IMG/VR virus record: IMGVR_UViG_3300041409_000269
Coordinates: 1 to 38,095 of that record
Direction: 5' to 3' (one strand)
Source: a virus
DNA length: 38,095 nucleotides
How positions within the stretch are numbered: position 1 is the first letter of the stretch; the number at the start of each line of letters is the position of its first letter. A model generated the notes under the pieces. It was not told the origin of the DNA. It worked only from the letters and a program-made list of their open reading frames with translations, and searched no databases. Positions 1-8,437 of this stretch are shown here, piece after piece. The translations under genes and the position numbers were made by a program.

Positions 1-135
1 ACGCAGAAGATGGACGTCTTCCCTGTCACCGTCACGAGTGCGGGCAAGTCGATCCCGGACAACGCCGACGCCGACATCACGGTCATGTTCGCGATCACCA
101 GCAAGCCCGCCGAAGACGTAGTGATTCCGGCGTGA
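1..135 (+). CDS. major tail protein, C-terminal fragment (partial)
   Basis: The frame is open from base 1 to a TGA at 133-135 and encodes the last 44 residues of a protein that begins outside the window. The tail end is beta-rich and small-residue-rich (VTVTSAGKSIPD, ITVMFAITSKP), as expected for the C-terminal part of a tail-tube protein. Position is the main argument: in siphoviruses the major tail protein directly precedes the two frameshifted tail chaperones and the tape measure, as here. The stop overlaps the next start as GTGA, which indicates translational coupling. Identity is inferred from order rather than from a motif. Confidence 0.7.
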   Translation, partial: TQKMDVFPVTVTSAGKSIPDNADADITVMFAITSKPAEDVVIPA

Positions 136-638
136 GCAACACCGTGAAGGCGGGTCGGCGTGAACGACTGCTGGCCCGCAAGCGGCCCACGTTCGACTAT
201 CAGCTCGCGGTGGTCGAGGACGCGGACGCGGTCGCCGAGCTGTCGGCGGCGAAAGAGGCCTTCGACACTGCCGAATACCGCGCCGACGAGGGTGCCGAGC
301 AGGCCGTCACCGAGGCGGAGGCGCGTCTGGAGAAGGCTCGTAAGGCCGTCGAGGCGTGCTACGAACCGGTGACCCTGACCGCGATGCCGCCGACCGACTT
401 CGAGGCGCTCCTCGCCAAACCGGAGTATGCGGCCCGTGACGGCAAGGACGAGCGGTGGAACGCGGACACCTTCCCCCGCGCGGTCTTCCTGACGTGCGTG
501 GAAGACGAGGCGCTGACTGCCGAGGAATGGGTCGCGTTCACAGACGGGAGCCTCTCTCAGGGCGAGCGAGAGTCGCTCTTCATGGCCGCGGTCGCTCTCA
601 ATGCCCGCTGGCCCAGCGGGGCAGTCCCAAACGTCTAA
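132..638 (+). CDS. tail assembly chaperone, short form
   Basis: This 168-residue protein starts at a GTG that overlaps the previous stop (GTGA). It is acidic and helical, with an Ala/Glu-rich coiled segment at about residues 33-75 and Trp/Phe-rich helices near the end. It corresponds to the upstream of the two tail assembly chaperones (lambda gpG type) that coat the tape measure during tail-tube polymerisation. The assignment rests on its place between major tail protein and tape measure and on the programmed frameshift signal in its last codons (CCCAAAC at 626-632, in the X_XXY_YYZ phase). The sequence itself is not distinctive. Confidence 0.82.
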   Translation: MSNTVKAGRRERLLARKRPTFDYQLAVVEDADAVAELSAAKEAFDTAEYRADEGAEQAVTEAEARLEKARKAVEACYEPVTLTAMPPTDFEALLAKPEYAARDGKDERWNADTFPRAVFLTCVEDEALTAEEWVAFTDGSLSQGERESLFMAAVALNARWPSGAVPNV

Positions 639-970
639 GGGCGGATCCCGAGCTGGAGGTTGAGCTCGGGGTCTGCCACCACTACCAGATCCGGCACAGC
701 GAGTTCCTGTCCTGGGACCAGGACGACCGCGACAAGGCCATCTGGACGTGGCTACGGGAGCGCCAGACGTGCTCCCAGTGCGGTACCCGCGCCGATGAGT
801 GGGATCCCGCCGAGGGCGGCGACAGACGCGCATACCTGGCACAGATCGACGTCTGCCGCGGCTGCCAGGCGATCGACGGGCGATCCAAGGGCCTCACCGA
901 TGAGCAGCGGCAGCCCGGCATGCATGTCGTACTGAAGAGACAGGAGGTCACCCGTGGCGAACAGGCGTGA
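132..970 (+). CDS. tail assembly chaperone, -1 frameshift product (G-T type fusion)
   Basis: Ribosomes that slip back one base at CCCAAAC (626-632) continue at the CGT codon at 632 in the -1 frame and stop at 970, giving a fusion of about 279 residues. The extension carries a zinc-ribbon-like pair, CSQCG about 47 residues into the extension and CRGC about 32 residues later, plus Trp-rich helices. This is the usual make-up of the second chaperone in actinobacteriophages, which links the coated tape measure to tube subunits. The extension has no convincing start of its own. It overlaps the tape-measure start at 954 by 17 bases, so the three products are made from one coupled message. Confidence 0.8.
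626..676 (+). promoter_or_regulatory. programmed -1 ribosomal frameshift signal
   Basis: The slippery heptamer C CCA AAC (626-632) is in the correct phase with the upstream gene. After an 8-base spacer that contains the zero-frame TAA (636-638), a 14-bp stem begins: 641-654 pairs with 663-676, with two G-U pairs and an 8-base loop (GGAGGTTG). Heptamer, spacer length and hairpin are all canonical for -1 frameshifting, and the -1 frame stays open to 970. Confidence 0.88.
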
Positions 971-3900
971 TCTCCACATCGACATCGATGGTGACGCCCG
1001 CGGCTTCGATGCCGCATGCGACGAGGCCGAGGGCAAGGCTCGGGGCCTGGACAGCGAACTGGCCAAGCTCGAGCGCCAGCAGGCCGCGCAGGAGAAGGTC
1101 ACCACCCGCACCACGGCGGCCGTGCAGAAGTATGCGGCCACACAGGACAAGGCGGCGCTCGCGGCCCGCCGGATGGGCCTGGAGGTCAAGCGCGCCGCCG
1201 AGCAGGCGCAAAAGGCCGAAGTGCGCGCCGCCGCTGCGGCCGAGGCCGCCGCGAAAGGGCTGTTCGACAAGGAGAAGGCCGCCAAACTCGCGGCCCGTGC
1301 GGATGACGCCGTCGAGCGTGCCGCACTCAAGGCCGCCGAGGCGCAGCTCGCCGAGGCCGCAGCCGCAGAGAAAGCCGCGAACGCCGAACGCAAGGCCGCA
1401 GACGCCGGCGACAAGCACAAGGCATCAACCGTTGGCATGACCGGCGTCCTGGTGTCGGCCGGCGCGGCGGCGGCTGCACTGGCCGCACCTCTGGGCGCGG
1501 CGGGCCTGGCCGCGATCGGTTTCGCAGCCGTTGCCGCGCCCTCGATCAAGAAGGTCATCACCGCCCAGACTGACCTGGTCACCAAGTGGGACACCCTCGA
1601 CAAGGGCCAGAAGGTCGCGGCGTCGAGCGTGCATTCGCTCGTCGGCGAGTACAAGGACCTCGCCAAGAGCTACGAGCCGGACGCGCTGAAGGTCTTCAAC
1701 GGCGCCGTGGCGACCAGCCGCCAGCTACTGCCACAGCTCGGCAAGACCGTCGATGCCACCAAGGGCAGCGTCGCGGACTTCGCCACCTCGCTGGAGAACA
1801 CTCTCGGCAAGCAGCTCCCACGCCTGTTCACCCTCGCCCAAACCCAGGGCCCGCAGGCGCTGAATGCGCTGGGCACGACGTTCGACCAGACCGCACAGTT
1901 GGCGGTCGGTCTCGTACACGACCTCGCGCCGATGGGCATGACGCTGCTGAACACCGCGAACGGTGGGCTGCGGCTGCTGAACATGGTCGAGCAGATCAAC
2001 CCGCACCTCGTCGAGTTCGGCGTGACGGCCCTGGCACTGCGTGCGCCTACCCAGGCACTGGGTGGCCTGTGGACCAAGAACGCGTCGAAGCTGTCCGGAC
2101 TGGCCAAGGAAGGGTCCAAGGCGGAGGGCCTTCTCGGCAAGCTCGGCAAGACGGTCGGCAACAGCCCGAACTTGTACATCGGTGCCGCGCTCGCGGTGGG
2201 CTACGTGGTCGCCCGGATGGCGACGATGAAGGACAGCACCGACAACCTGATCACCTCGCTGCGTACCGAGAACAGCGCGATCGGGAACAACATCGTGGGC
2301 CACCAGGGCATGGCGAACAGCCTGTCCAAGTACATCGTCGCGGCGCAGAACGCCAAGGCCGCGACGATGGCCGAAGCCGACGCCAGGGCGCACCCGGCCG
2401 CCGCGCTCAGCAAGTACAACAGCGAGATCGGCCGCCTGACCGAAGCCCGCAAGGCAGAACTCACCGCGGTGAAGAACATCAACGCCGGTGAGACCAACCT
2501 GGCCAGTACGTACAGCATCACCACCGACCAGGCCAACCAGCTCGCCACCGCCGCCGGGGTGGACCTGAGCAAGGGCATCACCGGCTCGGGCGATGCGGCT
2601 AAGGCCGCCCAGGCGAAGGTTCGGGCGTACTACGCCGCCGTGCAGCAGGCCACCGATCCGACGTTCCAGGTGTCGCAGGCACTCAGCCAGGCCAGCAACA
2701 ACGCCCTGGACCTCAAGACCCGCATGACCGCGCTCAGCAACGCCTTCGGGGTGCTGGCCGGCCCCGAGCTGGCTGCGTTCGACGCCACCACCAAGACCGC
2801 CGGGGCGTTCGACCAGTTCGACGCGGCCATGAAGAAGTCCAAGGGTTCGATGAGCCTGCAGACGGCGGCCGGCCAGAACTCACGCTCGGCGTTCGCTGCG
2901 CTCCTGTCCACGGTGCAGGAGAACACCACGGCGCAGTACGCCTACGACTCGGCGACGAAGGGCGCGGCGGTCGCGGCGAAGAACCGCACCGAGTCCGCTC
3001 GGCAGATGCTGCCGGTCCTGCTCGCCGAAGCCGGGGCCAACAAGACGGCGCGGAACGCGATCCTGGACTGGGCGACTTCGGCAGGTGTCGGCAAGACGCG
3101 CACGGAGGCCATGTCGTCGGCTCTGGGCCTCAGCAGGGACGCTTTCCTTAGGTCCGCTCAGGGCGCCGGCAAGAGCCGGGCTGAGGCGCTGAAGCTGTGG
3201 GCCGCGTTCAACAAGCTGCCGAAGGTCAAGGACACCAGGCTAAGCAACAACGCCAAGTCGCAGCGTCAGGCGGTTCAGGACTACCAGAACAAGATCAACA
3301 ACCTGCGCGGCAAGACCGTGAACATCTACACCGTGATGCACCTGACGGAGACGCAGGCGTATGCCAACAAGCGGTCGAACTTCAACCTGAAGTCGCACGG
3401 CGGCCCGATCAATGGCTACGCCCGCGGCGGCAACGTCGCGCGTATGGCCGACGGCGGCCCGTCCGGGCCTGTGGTCGGTCCCGGCTCCGGCACTTCCGAT
3501 GACGTCCCCGTGTGGCTGTCGAACGGTGAGTACGTGATCCGGGCGACGCAGGCCAGGAAGCACAAGGCGCTACTCGGCTCGATCAACGCGGGCACGCAAG
3601 GCTTCGCGTCCGGCGGCGTCCTCGGGTATGCGTCCGGCGGTGCGCCCTCGGCGAACCCGCTGGCACTGTCTGACGTCCTCCAGCACTGGCAGGACGTGAA
3701 GAGTCCGGCCAGTGCTGCGGACGTGTCGAAGGCCGCGAAGGCACGGCGGACGCAAGTCGACCAGCTCAAGAACGCCGAGGATGCGCTGTACCGCGCGAGG
3801 AGGCGTCACAACCCCCGTGCGGTCGCGGCGGCCGAGCGTCGTATCCGCAAGGAACGCGACGACCTCGCCGCGGCAACGGCGCATCTGCATGACGTCGAGG

Positions 3901-4649
3901 CCCGCCACAAGTTCGGCAAGCTCTCGCCGGCCGCGCGGCTCAACGCCGCGCTCAGTCTCGGCATCAAGGACAACGCGACGTTCATAAAGAATCTGCAGAA
4001 GCTCGCGGACCGTGGCGCAGGCGATCTTGCTAACAAGCTGCTCGCCATGGGCGGCCCGCAAGCCGAGAAGATCGCGGCAAGTGCGGTGAAGCTCAACACC
4101 TCCAAGCTCGGGAGCATCGAAAAGAAGATCGGCCAGGAGCAGGGCCAGACGGACTACATGGCGAACCTGCCGAACATCCTGACGGTCCGCTCGACGCTGA
4201 AGGGCACCAAGGGCGGCATCTCCTCGTGGGTGGCGCTCCTGGACGCGACCGGCCTCGATGCGGGGTCGCTGTCGGACGCCGTGAAGCTGATGACGAGCGA
4301 CCTGTCCAAGACGGCGAGCGGTAAAGCGCTGATCGCGGACATGCACGCCCACGGGTACGCACGCGGCGGCTCGATCGTGGGGCCGCCCGGCACCGACCGG
4401 GTGCCGATGTGGGGCACGGCCGGTGAGTACGTCATCCGCAAGGAGCCCGCCGCGGCGAACCGGCAACTGCTCGATGCCATCAACCAGGGCATCCGGGTAC
4501 CGGTCCCCGCCTCGCCGGTCATGTCCGGGGCTTCTGGTGGCGCGTCCGGCCCGGCGCAGGTGACCCAGCACAACGTTTTCCAGACCCAGGACCCGCATGT
4601 CGTCGCCCGGGAATCGGCCCGGGAAATGGCCTGGATGATGAGGGGATGA
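954..4649 (+). CDS. tape measure protein
   Basis: This 1231-residue protein, the longest in the window, sets tail length; at roughly 1.5 angstrom per residue it predicts a tail near 185 nm. The GTG start follows AGGAGGT (942-948) by five bases. An Ala/Glu/Lys-rich coiled coil covers about residues 20-155, followed by a hydrophobic Ala/Gly segment (about 163-200) that may cross the host membrane during DNA entry. Helical repeats follow, then a Gly-rich C-terminal part with two copies of the module YARGG...P(V/M)W...GEYVIR (around residues 820-870 and 1135-1165) that is common in actinobacteriophage tape measures. No peptidase or transglycosylase motif was noticed. Confidence 0.93.
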   Translation: MANRRDLHIDIDGDARGFDAACDEAEGKARGLDSELAKLERQQAAQEKVTTRTTAAVQKYAATQDKAALAARRMGLEVKRAAEQAQKAEVRAAAAAEAAAKGLFDKEKAAKLAARADDAVERAALKAAEAQLAEAAAAEKAANAERKAADAGDKHKASTVGMTGVLVSAGAAAAALAAPLGAAGLAAIGFAAVAAPSIKKVITAQTDLVTKWDTLDKGQKVAASSVHSLVGEYKDLAKSYEPDALKVFNGAVATSRQLLPQLGKTVDATKGSVADFATSLENTLGKQLPRLFTLAQTQGPQALNALGTTFDQTAQLAVGLVHDLAPMGMTLLNTANGGLRLLNMVEQINPHLVEFGVTALALRAPTQALGGLWTKNASKLSGLAKEGSKAEGLLGKLGKTVGNSPNLYIGAALAVGYVVARMATMKDSTDNLITSLRTENSAIGNNIVGHQGMANSLSKYIVAAQNAKAATMAEADARAHPAAALSKYNSEIGRLTEARKAELTAVKNINAGETNLASTYSITTDQANQLATAAGVDLSKGITGSGDAAKAAQAKVRAYYAAVQQATDPTFQVSQALSQASNNALDLKTRMTALSNAFGVLAGPELAAFDATTKTAGAFDQFDAAMKKSKGSMSLQTAAGQNSRSAFAALLSTVQENTTAQYAYDSATKGAAVAAKNRTESARQMLPVLLAEAGANKTARNAILDWATSAGVGKTRTEAMSSALGLSRDAFLRSAQGAGKSRAEALKLWAAFNKLPKVKDTRLSNNAKSQRQAVQDYQNKINNLRGKTVNIYTVMHLTETQAYANKRSNFNLKSHGGPINGYARGGNVARMADGGPSGPVVGPGSGTSDDVPVWLSNGEYVIRATQARKHKALLGSINAGTQGFASGGVLGYASGGAPSANPLALSDVLQHWQDVKSPASAADVSKAAKARRTQVDQLKNAEDALYRARRRHNPRAVAAAERRIRKERDDLAAATAHLHDVEARHKFGKLSPAARLNAALSLGIKDNATFIKNLQKLADRGAGDLANKLLAMGGPQAEKIAASAVKLNTSKLGSIEKKIGQEQGQTDYMANLPNILTVRSTLKGTKGGISSWVALLDATGLDAGSLSDAVKLMTSDLSKTASGKALIADMHAHGYARGGSIVGPPGTDRVPMWGTAGEYVIRKEPAAANRQLLDAINQGIRVPVPASPVMSGASGGASGPAQVTQHNVFQTQDPHVVARESAREMAWMMRG

Positions 4650-4653
4650 CCGG

Positions 4654-5592
4654 ATGCCGATCCCGGCGATAACACCCCCGCCGCCGCCACCGGAGCGCGG
4701 CTATGAGCCCGGCACGGTCTTCACCGATCAGACCGCCGTACTGGATGACTCCAAAGGCTCCGGTGTCGTCATCACGTTCGGGAAGGCCGATGAGAACCGT
4801 GTCGGCTGGCGGTACACGGAGCTGCCCGGCTGGGATTCGGCGGACCTGGCCGAGGCCGCGGAGAACAAGACCGGCGCCGATGGCATGTGGAACTCCCCGA
4901 ACTTCTACGGCGGCCGGCAGGTCGGCATCAACGGACTGATGCAGGCACCCTCGGCCGCGGCACTCGACGCGGCCATGGAGCGGCTCGAGCAGGCGATCCC
5001 ACCGCGCGACCGGCTGGTGACGCTCACCGTCAACGAGACGACCCCCAAGCAGGTCACCGCGCGCCGGTCCGGGCGGCTGATGATGAGCAAACTCACCGAT
5101 GTAACCGCCCAGTTCAGCATCGCCCTACTGGCGCTGGACGCGCGCAAGTACGGCGTCGATGAGCAGTCCGCGGCCGGGTCGCTCGGCGCGCCGGGTGGCG
5201 GTGTGCCACTGCCGCTCGCCCTGCCGATGGTCTTGCCCTCGCGTGAGGCCGGCGGCGAGTTCTTCTCGGTCGTCAACGCGGGCACCTACGAGACACCGCC
5301 GCTGATCCGGATCGTCGGTCCTGGCCGTGATCTGGGCATCGCGAACCTGACCACTGGCCAGTCGCTGAGTTACCCGTTCGAGCTGTTCACCGGCGACGAG
5401 ATGGTCATCGACACCGACGCCGGCGCGGCCCAGTTGAACGGCACCACCTATCGGGCGCCCGCTTCCGGCAGCACGGTCACGAGCCGGTTCCTGCTGCCCC
5501 GCGGCACCTCGCAGATGCAGTTCCTCGGCTCGCGCACACAGGTCACCGTGACACCCCTGCTCACGATGACGTGGCGCCCGGCATGGACATAA
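4654..5592 (+). CDS. distal tail / minor tail protein (Dit-like)
   Basis: A 312-residue protein follows the tape measure after four bases. After a proline-rich N-terminus (six prolines at residues 7-12) it reads as a two-domain distal-tail-type protein. Residues 30-165 include GWRYTELPGW and a segment (LERLEQAIPPRDRLVTLTV) resembling the N-terminal ring domain of siphovirus Dit proteins. Residues 200-312 form a beta-sandwich-like domain (PPLIRIVGPGRDLGIANLTTG, FTGDEMVIDTDAG). It would form the hub between tail tube and baseplate. Family is inferred from order and these segments. A short purine-rich stretch (GAGGGGATGACCGG) precedes the ATG. Confidence 0.75.
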   Translation: MPIPAITPPPPPPERGYEPGTVFTDQTAVLDDSKGSGVVITFGKADENRVGWRYTELPGWDSADLAEAAENKTGADGMWNSPNFYGGRQVGINGLMQAPSAAALDAAMERLEQAIPPRDRLVTLTVNETTPKQVTARRSGRLMMSKLTDVTAQFSIALLALDARKYGVDEQSAAGSLGAPGGGVPLPLALPMVLPSREAGGEFFSVVNAGTYETPPLIRIVGPGRDLGIANLTTGQSLSYPFELFTGDEMVIDTDAGAAQLNGTTYRAPASGSTVTSRFLLPRGTSQMQFLGSRTQVTVTPLLTMTWRPAWT

Positions 5593-5605
5593 AGGAGACG
5601 ATGAC

Positions 5606-6520
5606 GTGGCCACATCGGTAACGGCGCAGGCGACCCTGCTCGACGGCGAGAACGTTCCGGCCGCCGACCTACGCCGGGAATTGTCCGGTGCGGTGTTCCC
5701 CTCGGCCGGGATCGTGCGCGGCCTGGCCGCCGTCGCGCTGCCGACGCCCGACATGAAGGTCAGGCTGCCCGCGGGCCTGTGCATGGTCGACGACACCGCC
5801 GGCGGGTTGTGCCCGCTGTACCTGCTGACCCAAACCGACCTGGACATCGCGGCGAGCTCGGCGACGCTGGCCCGGATCGACTCGGTGATCGCCGAGGTCG
5901 TCGACACGGGGGTGACAGGCACGCTGATCCGCCGGTTCCGTGTCATCACCGGCACCCCGGCCAGCTCGCCGACAGCGCCCGCGCTGCCGCCCAGTGACCA
6001 GCCGACGGCCAAGACCCTTCGCCTCGCGAACGTCTTCTGCCAGGTGAACGCGGAGACGAACGGGAAGGTCCGCGCGCAGGACGTCACCGTGCAGGCTGCG
6101 GCGGCCACCTCGGTGCCGCGTCCGGTCAAGTCCGAGCAGGTCTCCAACCCGCCGTTCAACGCCACGGGTACGGCCGTCGACTTCACCTCGGGCGCGTGGC
6201 CGCCGCTGGCGTTCACGGTCCCGTCATCGGGGATGGTGCACGTCACCGTCTCCGCCGCGATCAAGAACACGAACAGTGCGACGTCCACCGTGTGGTGCAC
6301 CTATCGCATGTCGGGCGGGTACACCGCCGCCACCCAGTTGGAAGGTGGCGGGCTGTCGTCAGAAGGCAACAGCCGCGTCTACGCGTCCCGCCGGAAGCTG
6401 TTCACCGGCCTGACGCCCGGCACGACGGTGACGATCACCCCGCAGTGGCAGATCTCATCCGGGTCAAGCTCCACGGCGCAGATACTCGGCGGCCAGCTCG
6501 TAGCCGAACCGGTGGCCTGA
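5606..6520 (+). CDS. minor tail / baseplate protein with beta-sandwich C-terminus
   Basis: This 304-residue protein starts at GTG 5606 behind AAAGGAGA (5591-5598). The N-terminal half (to about residue 165) resembles baseplate upper-protein-like segments of siphoviruses, with patterns such as GIVRGLAAVALPTPDMKVRLPAG. The C-terminal 130 residues are Thr/Ser/Gly-rich and beta-stranded (FTVPSSGMVHVTVSAAIKN, LFTGLTPGTTVTITPQWQI), like jelly-roll or fibronectin-type receptor or carbohydrate-binding domains. It lies between two tail-tip genes in a tightly packed operon, so a structural role at the tip is likely. The receptor-binding role is inference. Confidence 0.65.
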   Translation: MATSVTAQATLLDGENVPAADLRRELSGAVFPSAGIVRGLAAVALPTPDMKVRLPAGLCMVDDTAGGLCPLYLLTQTDLDIAASSATLARIDSVIAEVVDTGVTGTLIRRFRVITGTPASSPTAPALPPSDQPTAKTLRLANVFCQVNAETNGKVRAQDVTVQAAAATSVPRPVKSEQVSNPPFNATGTAVDFTSGAWPPLAFTVPSSGMVHVTVSAAIKNTNSATSTVWCTYRMSGGYTAATQLEGGGLSSEGNSRVYASRRKLFTGLTPGTTVTITPQWQISSGSSSTAQILGGQLVAEPVA

Positions 6521-6524
6521 CCCG

Positions 6525-7736
6525 ATGTCCCTGAATCCGTTCGCGGACCCGATCGCGGCGCTTCCCGGCGAGCGCGTCCCGGAATACCGGTACGCGGTCC
6601 ATGACCTGGCGACGCGGGCCCAGCTCACCGAGCACATGCCGTTCACGATCGGCAACTACGGCCGCGCGCTCACCGAGGCGGGCACGACCGCCGCAGACCT
6701 GAACGTCGGCGACGCCCGGAACCAGAAGTTTCAGCCGTGGGAGCGGACGCAGCCGCGGCGCACGACGCTGGTCATCCTGCGCGATGAGGTCGTGGTCGGC
6801 GAGTGGATCATCTGGCAGCGGCCCCCGTACAAGCCCACCGAGAAGCGGCTGCACGTTGGCGCCTCGGAGATCCGCAGCTACTTCGACCACCGGCTGTTGC
6901 GGCCCGTCGCCGGAATCGGCTCCGCCAAGACGCTGCCATTCACCCAGGTCGACCAGTTCGCGATCTTCCGGGCGCTGGTCGCGGATTGCCAGGCCGTCAC
7001 CTACCAGGGCCTGGCGGTCGGTGACATCGGTGTGGAGATGGACACCACCCAGCTGTCCGGGGTGCTGCGCGACCGCAGGGACGTCGCCGACGACGCGGGC
7101 GCCTACCACGGGTACACCTTCGACTCCTACGGCCAGCTCCTCGACAACCTCGCCACCCTCGACAACGGCTTCGAGTGGCGCATCGACTCCTACCTGGACC
7201 CCACCCGGACACTGCGCCGCGCGCTCCGCCTCGGCTACCCCTACCTAGGCCACCCGCCCAACGACGACGCCGTGACGCTGGAGTACCCCGGCACCATCGA
7301 CGACTACGAATGGCCGGAGGACGGCACCACCTCCGCGAACTACGTCGCCGCGATCGGCGCCGGCGAGGAAGCGGCGATGAAGTGGGGCGAAGGGTATGCC
7401 GCCCTGGAGCTGGCGTCGGGCTTCCCGCTGCTGGAGCGCACCACCTCCTACAAGTCCGCGACGCTGCAGGCCACCCTCACGGCGCACGCGACCGCCGACG
7501 TCGCGGCCCTGTCCGGCGACGTGGTCGTTCCGTCCTTGACCGTGCGCGGCCGGCCCGACATCTCACCGGGCGACCACGTCAAGGTCCGCATCACCGATGA
7601 GGCCCGGTTCGCCGGATCGTCCGCGCGGCCGTTCGAAACGTTCATGCGGGCCGTGCAGATCACCACCCAGCCCGGCCCACCCGAGATCACCACGATCGCC
7701 GTAGAGGCGCCCAGGACCCCGGGAGAGAACACCTGA
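6525..7736 (+). CDS. tail-associated protein (Tal/Gp37-like)
   Basis: This 403-residue protein begins four bases after the preceding stop. It resembles the Gp37-like or Tal-type tip proteins of actinobacterial siphoviruses: an N-terminal beta domain (YRYAVHDLATRAQLTEHMPF, TTLVILRDEVVVGEWIIW), a central helical region, and a C-terminal beta domain (LSGDVVVPSLTVRGRPDISPGDHVKVRIT) as seen in baseplate hub proteins. It probably caps the tail tube and contacts the cell envelope. No lytic domain (NlpC/P60, CHAP, lysozyme) is seen. The stop overlaps the next start as TGATG. Confidence 0.68.
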   Translation: MSLNPFADPIAALPGERVPEYRYAVHDLATRAQLTEHMPFTIGNYGRALTEAGTTAADLNVGDARNQKFQPWERTQPRRTTLVILRDEVVVGEWIIWQRPPYKPTEKRLHVGASEIRSYFDHRLLRPVAGIGSAKTLPFTQVDQFAIFRALVADCQAVTYQGLAVGDIGVEMDTTQLSGVLRDRRDVADDAGAYHGYTFDSYGQLLDNLATLDNGFEWRIDSYLDPTRTLRRALRLGYPYLGHPPNDDAVTLEYPGTIDDYEWPEDGTTSANYVAAIGAGEEAAMKWGEGYAALELASGFPLLERTTSYKSATLQATLTAHATADVAALSGDVVVPSLTVRGRPDISPGDHVKVRITDEARFAGSSARPFETFMRAVQITTQPGPPEITTIAVEAPRTPGENT

Positions 7737-8437
7737 TGCCGCAGAACACCCCGAAAGATGCGAAATGGCTCCTGCGTCGCGTCGACGAGCTGGAGAAGCG
7801 GATCAAGACGCTGGAGACCGCGCCCCGCTCGGGCAACACGTCGGTGTCCCATGGCAAGTTCCTCATCCAAGACGGCAACGTGGAGTTGCTGCGCGCCGGT
7901 TACCTCGGTCCCGGCGCCGGCGGTGACATCCGCGGCATCATGCTGCGCCGGCCGACCGGCGAACTCGCGTTCGCGACCTGGACGGGCGCGGGGACCGACA
8001 ACGGCGGCTTCTGGACGCTGTATGACAAGCAGGGCAACACGATCTTCAGCGATGACGTCGTGTCCGGGCAGGGCATCGCCCGGCCGCTCATCGGCGCGCC
8101 GGTCTTCGCACCCCAGGACACGACTTTGTACCCGGCCATCACCAGCAGCAGCTACTTCGGGGTGTGGTTCGCGAACTGGTACAAGCAGCAGCCGACACTG
8201 CAGGTTGAGGTGTGGACGCGCTCAGACTCTGGCACTTCGGGTGACATCCGGGTGTCCTGCAACGGCGCGACCGCTTCACAGGCGATCGGCAGTGCGGACA
8301 ACACGGTCCGGTCGTTCATCCTGGCCCCGCCGGGCGCCTTCCTGTCCTTCCTGCAAATCAACATCGAGATGCGCCGCACCAGCGGCACGGGGTTCTTGAG
8401 CGGCTGGCCGATGGCCGTCTACGGAGGCGGATCGTGA
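7736..8437 (+). CDS. minor tail protein with N-terminal coiled coil
   Basis: This 233-residue protein starts with a short basic coiled coil (WLLRRVDELEKRIKTLE), probably a trimerisation segment. It continues with beta-rich sequence containing GDIRGIMLRRPTGELAFATW and GGFWTLYDKQGNTIFSDD, a pattern typical of phage fibre or receptor-tip domains. It sits between the tail-associated protein and the long beta-helix fibre. It shares a TGATG overlap upstream and a GTGA overlap downstream, so the three are likely made in fixed ratio. Specific function is unknown. Confidence 0.6.
   Translation: MPQNTPKDAKWLLRRVDELEKRIKTLETAPRSGNTSVSHGKFLIQDGNVELLRAGYLGPGAGGDIRGIMLRRPTGELAFATWTGAGTDNGGFWTLYDKQGNTIFSDDVVSGQGIARPLIGAPVFAPQDTTLYPAITSSSYFGVWFANWYKQQPTLQVEVWTRSDSGTSGDIRVSCNGATASQAIGSADNTVRSFILAPPGAFLSFLQINIEMRRTSGTGFLSGWPMAVYGGGS

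Noticed and set aside
752-1666. Long open frame on the minus strand opposite the tape-measure gene
   Set aside because: Antisense shadow of an Ala-rich high-GC gene; Ser/Ala-rich product without a ribosome-binding site or motif.
3570-4598. 342-codon open frame on the minus strand
   Set aside because: Lies wholly opposite the well-supported tape-measure C-terminus; Arg/Gly-rich composition typical of a shadow.
5125-6300. 391-codon open frame on the minus strand
   Set aside because: Crosses two tail genes antisense; no recognisable domain or start signal.
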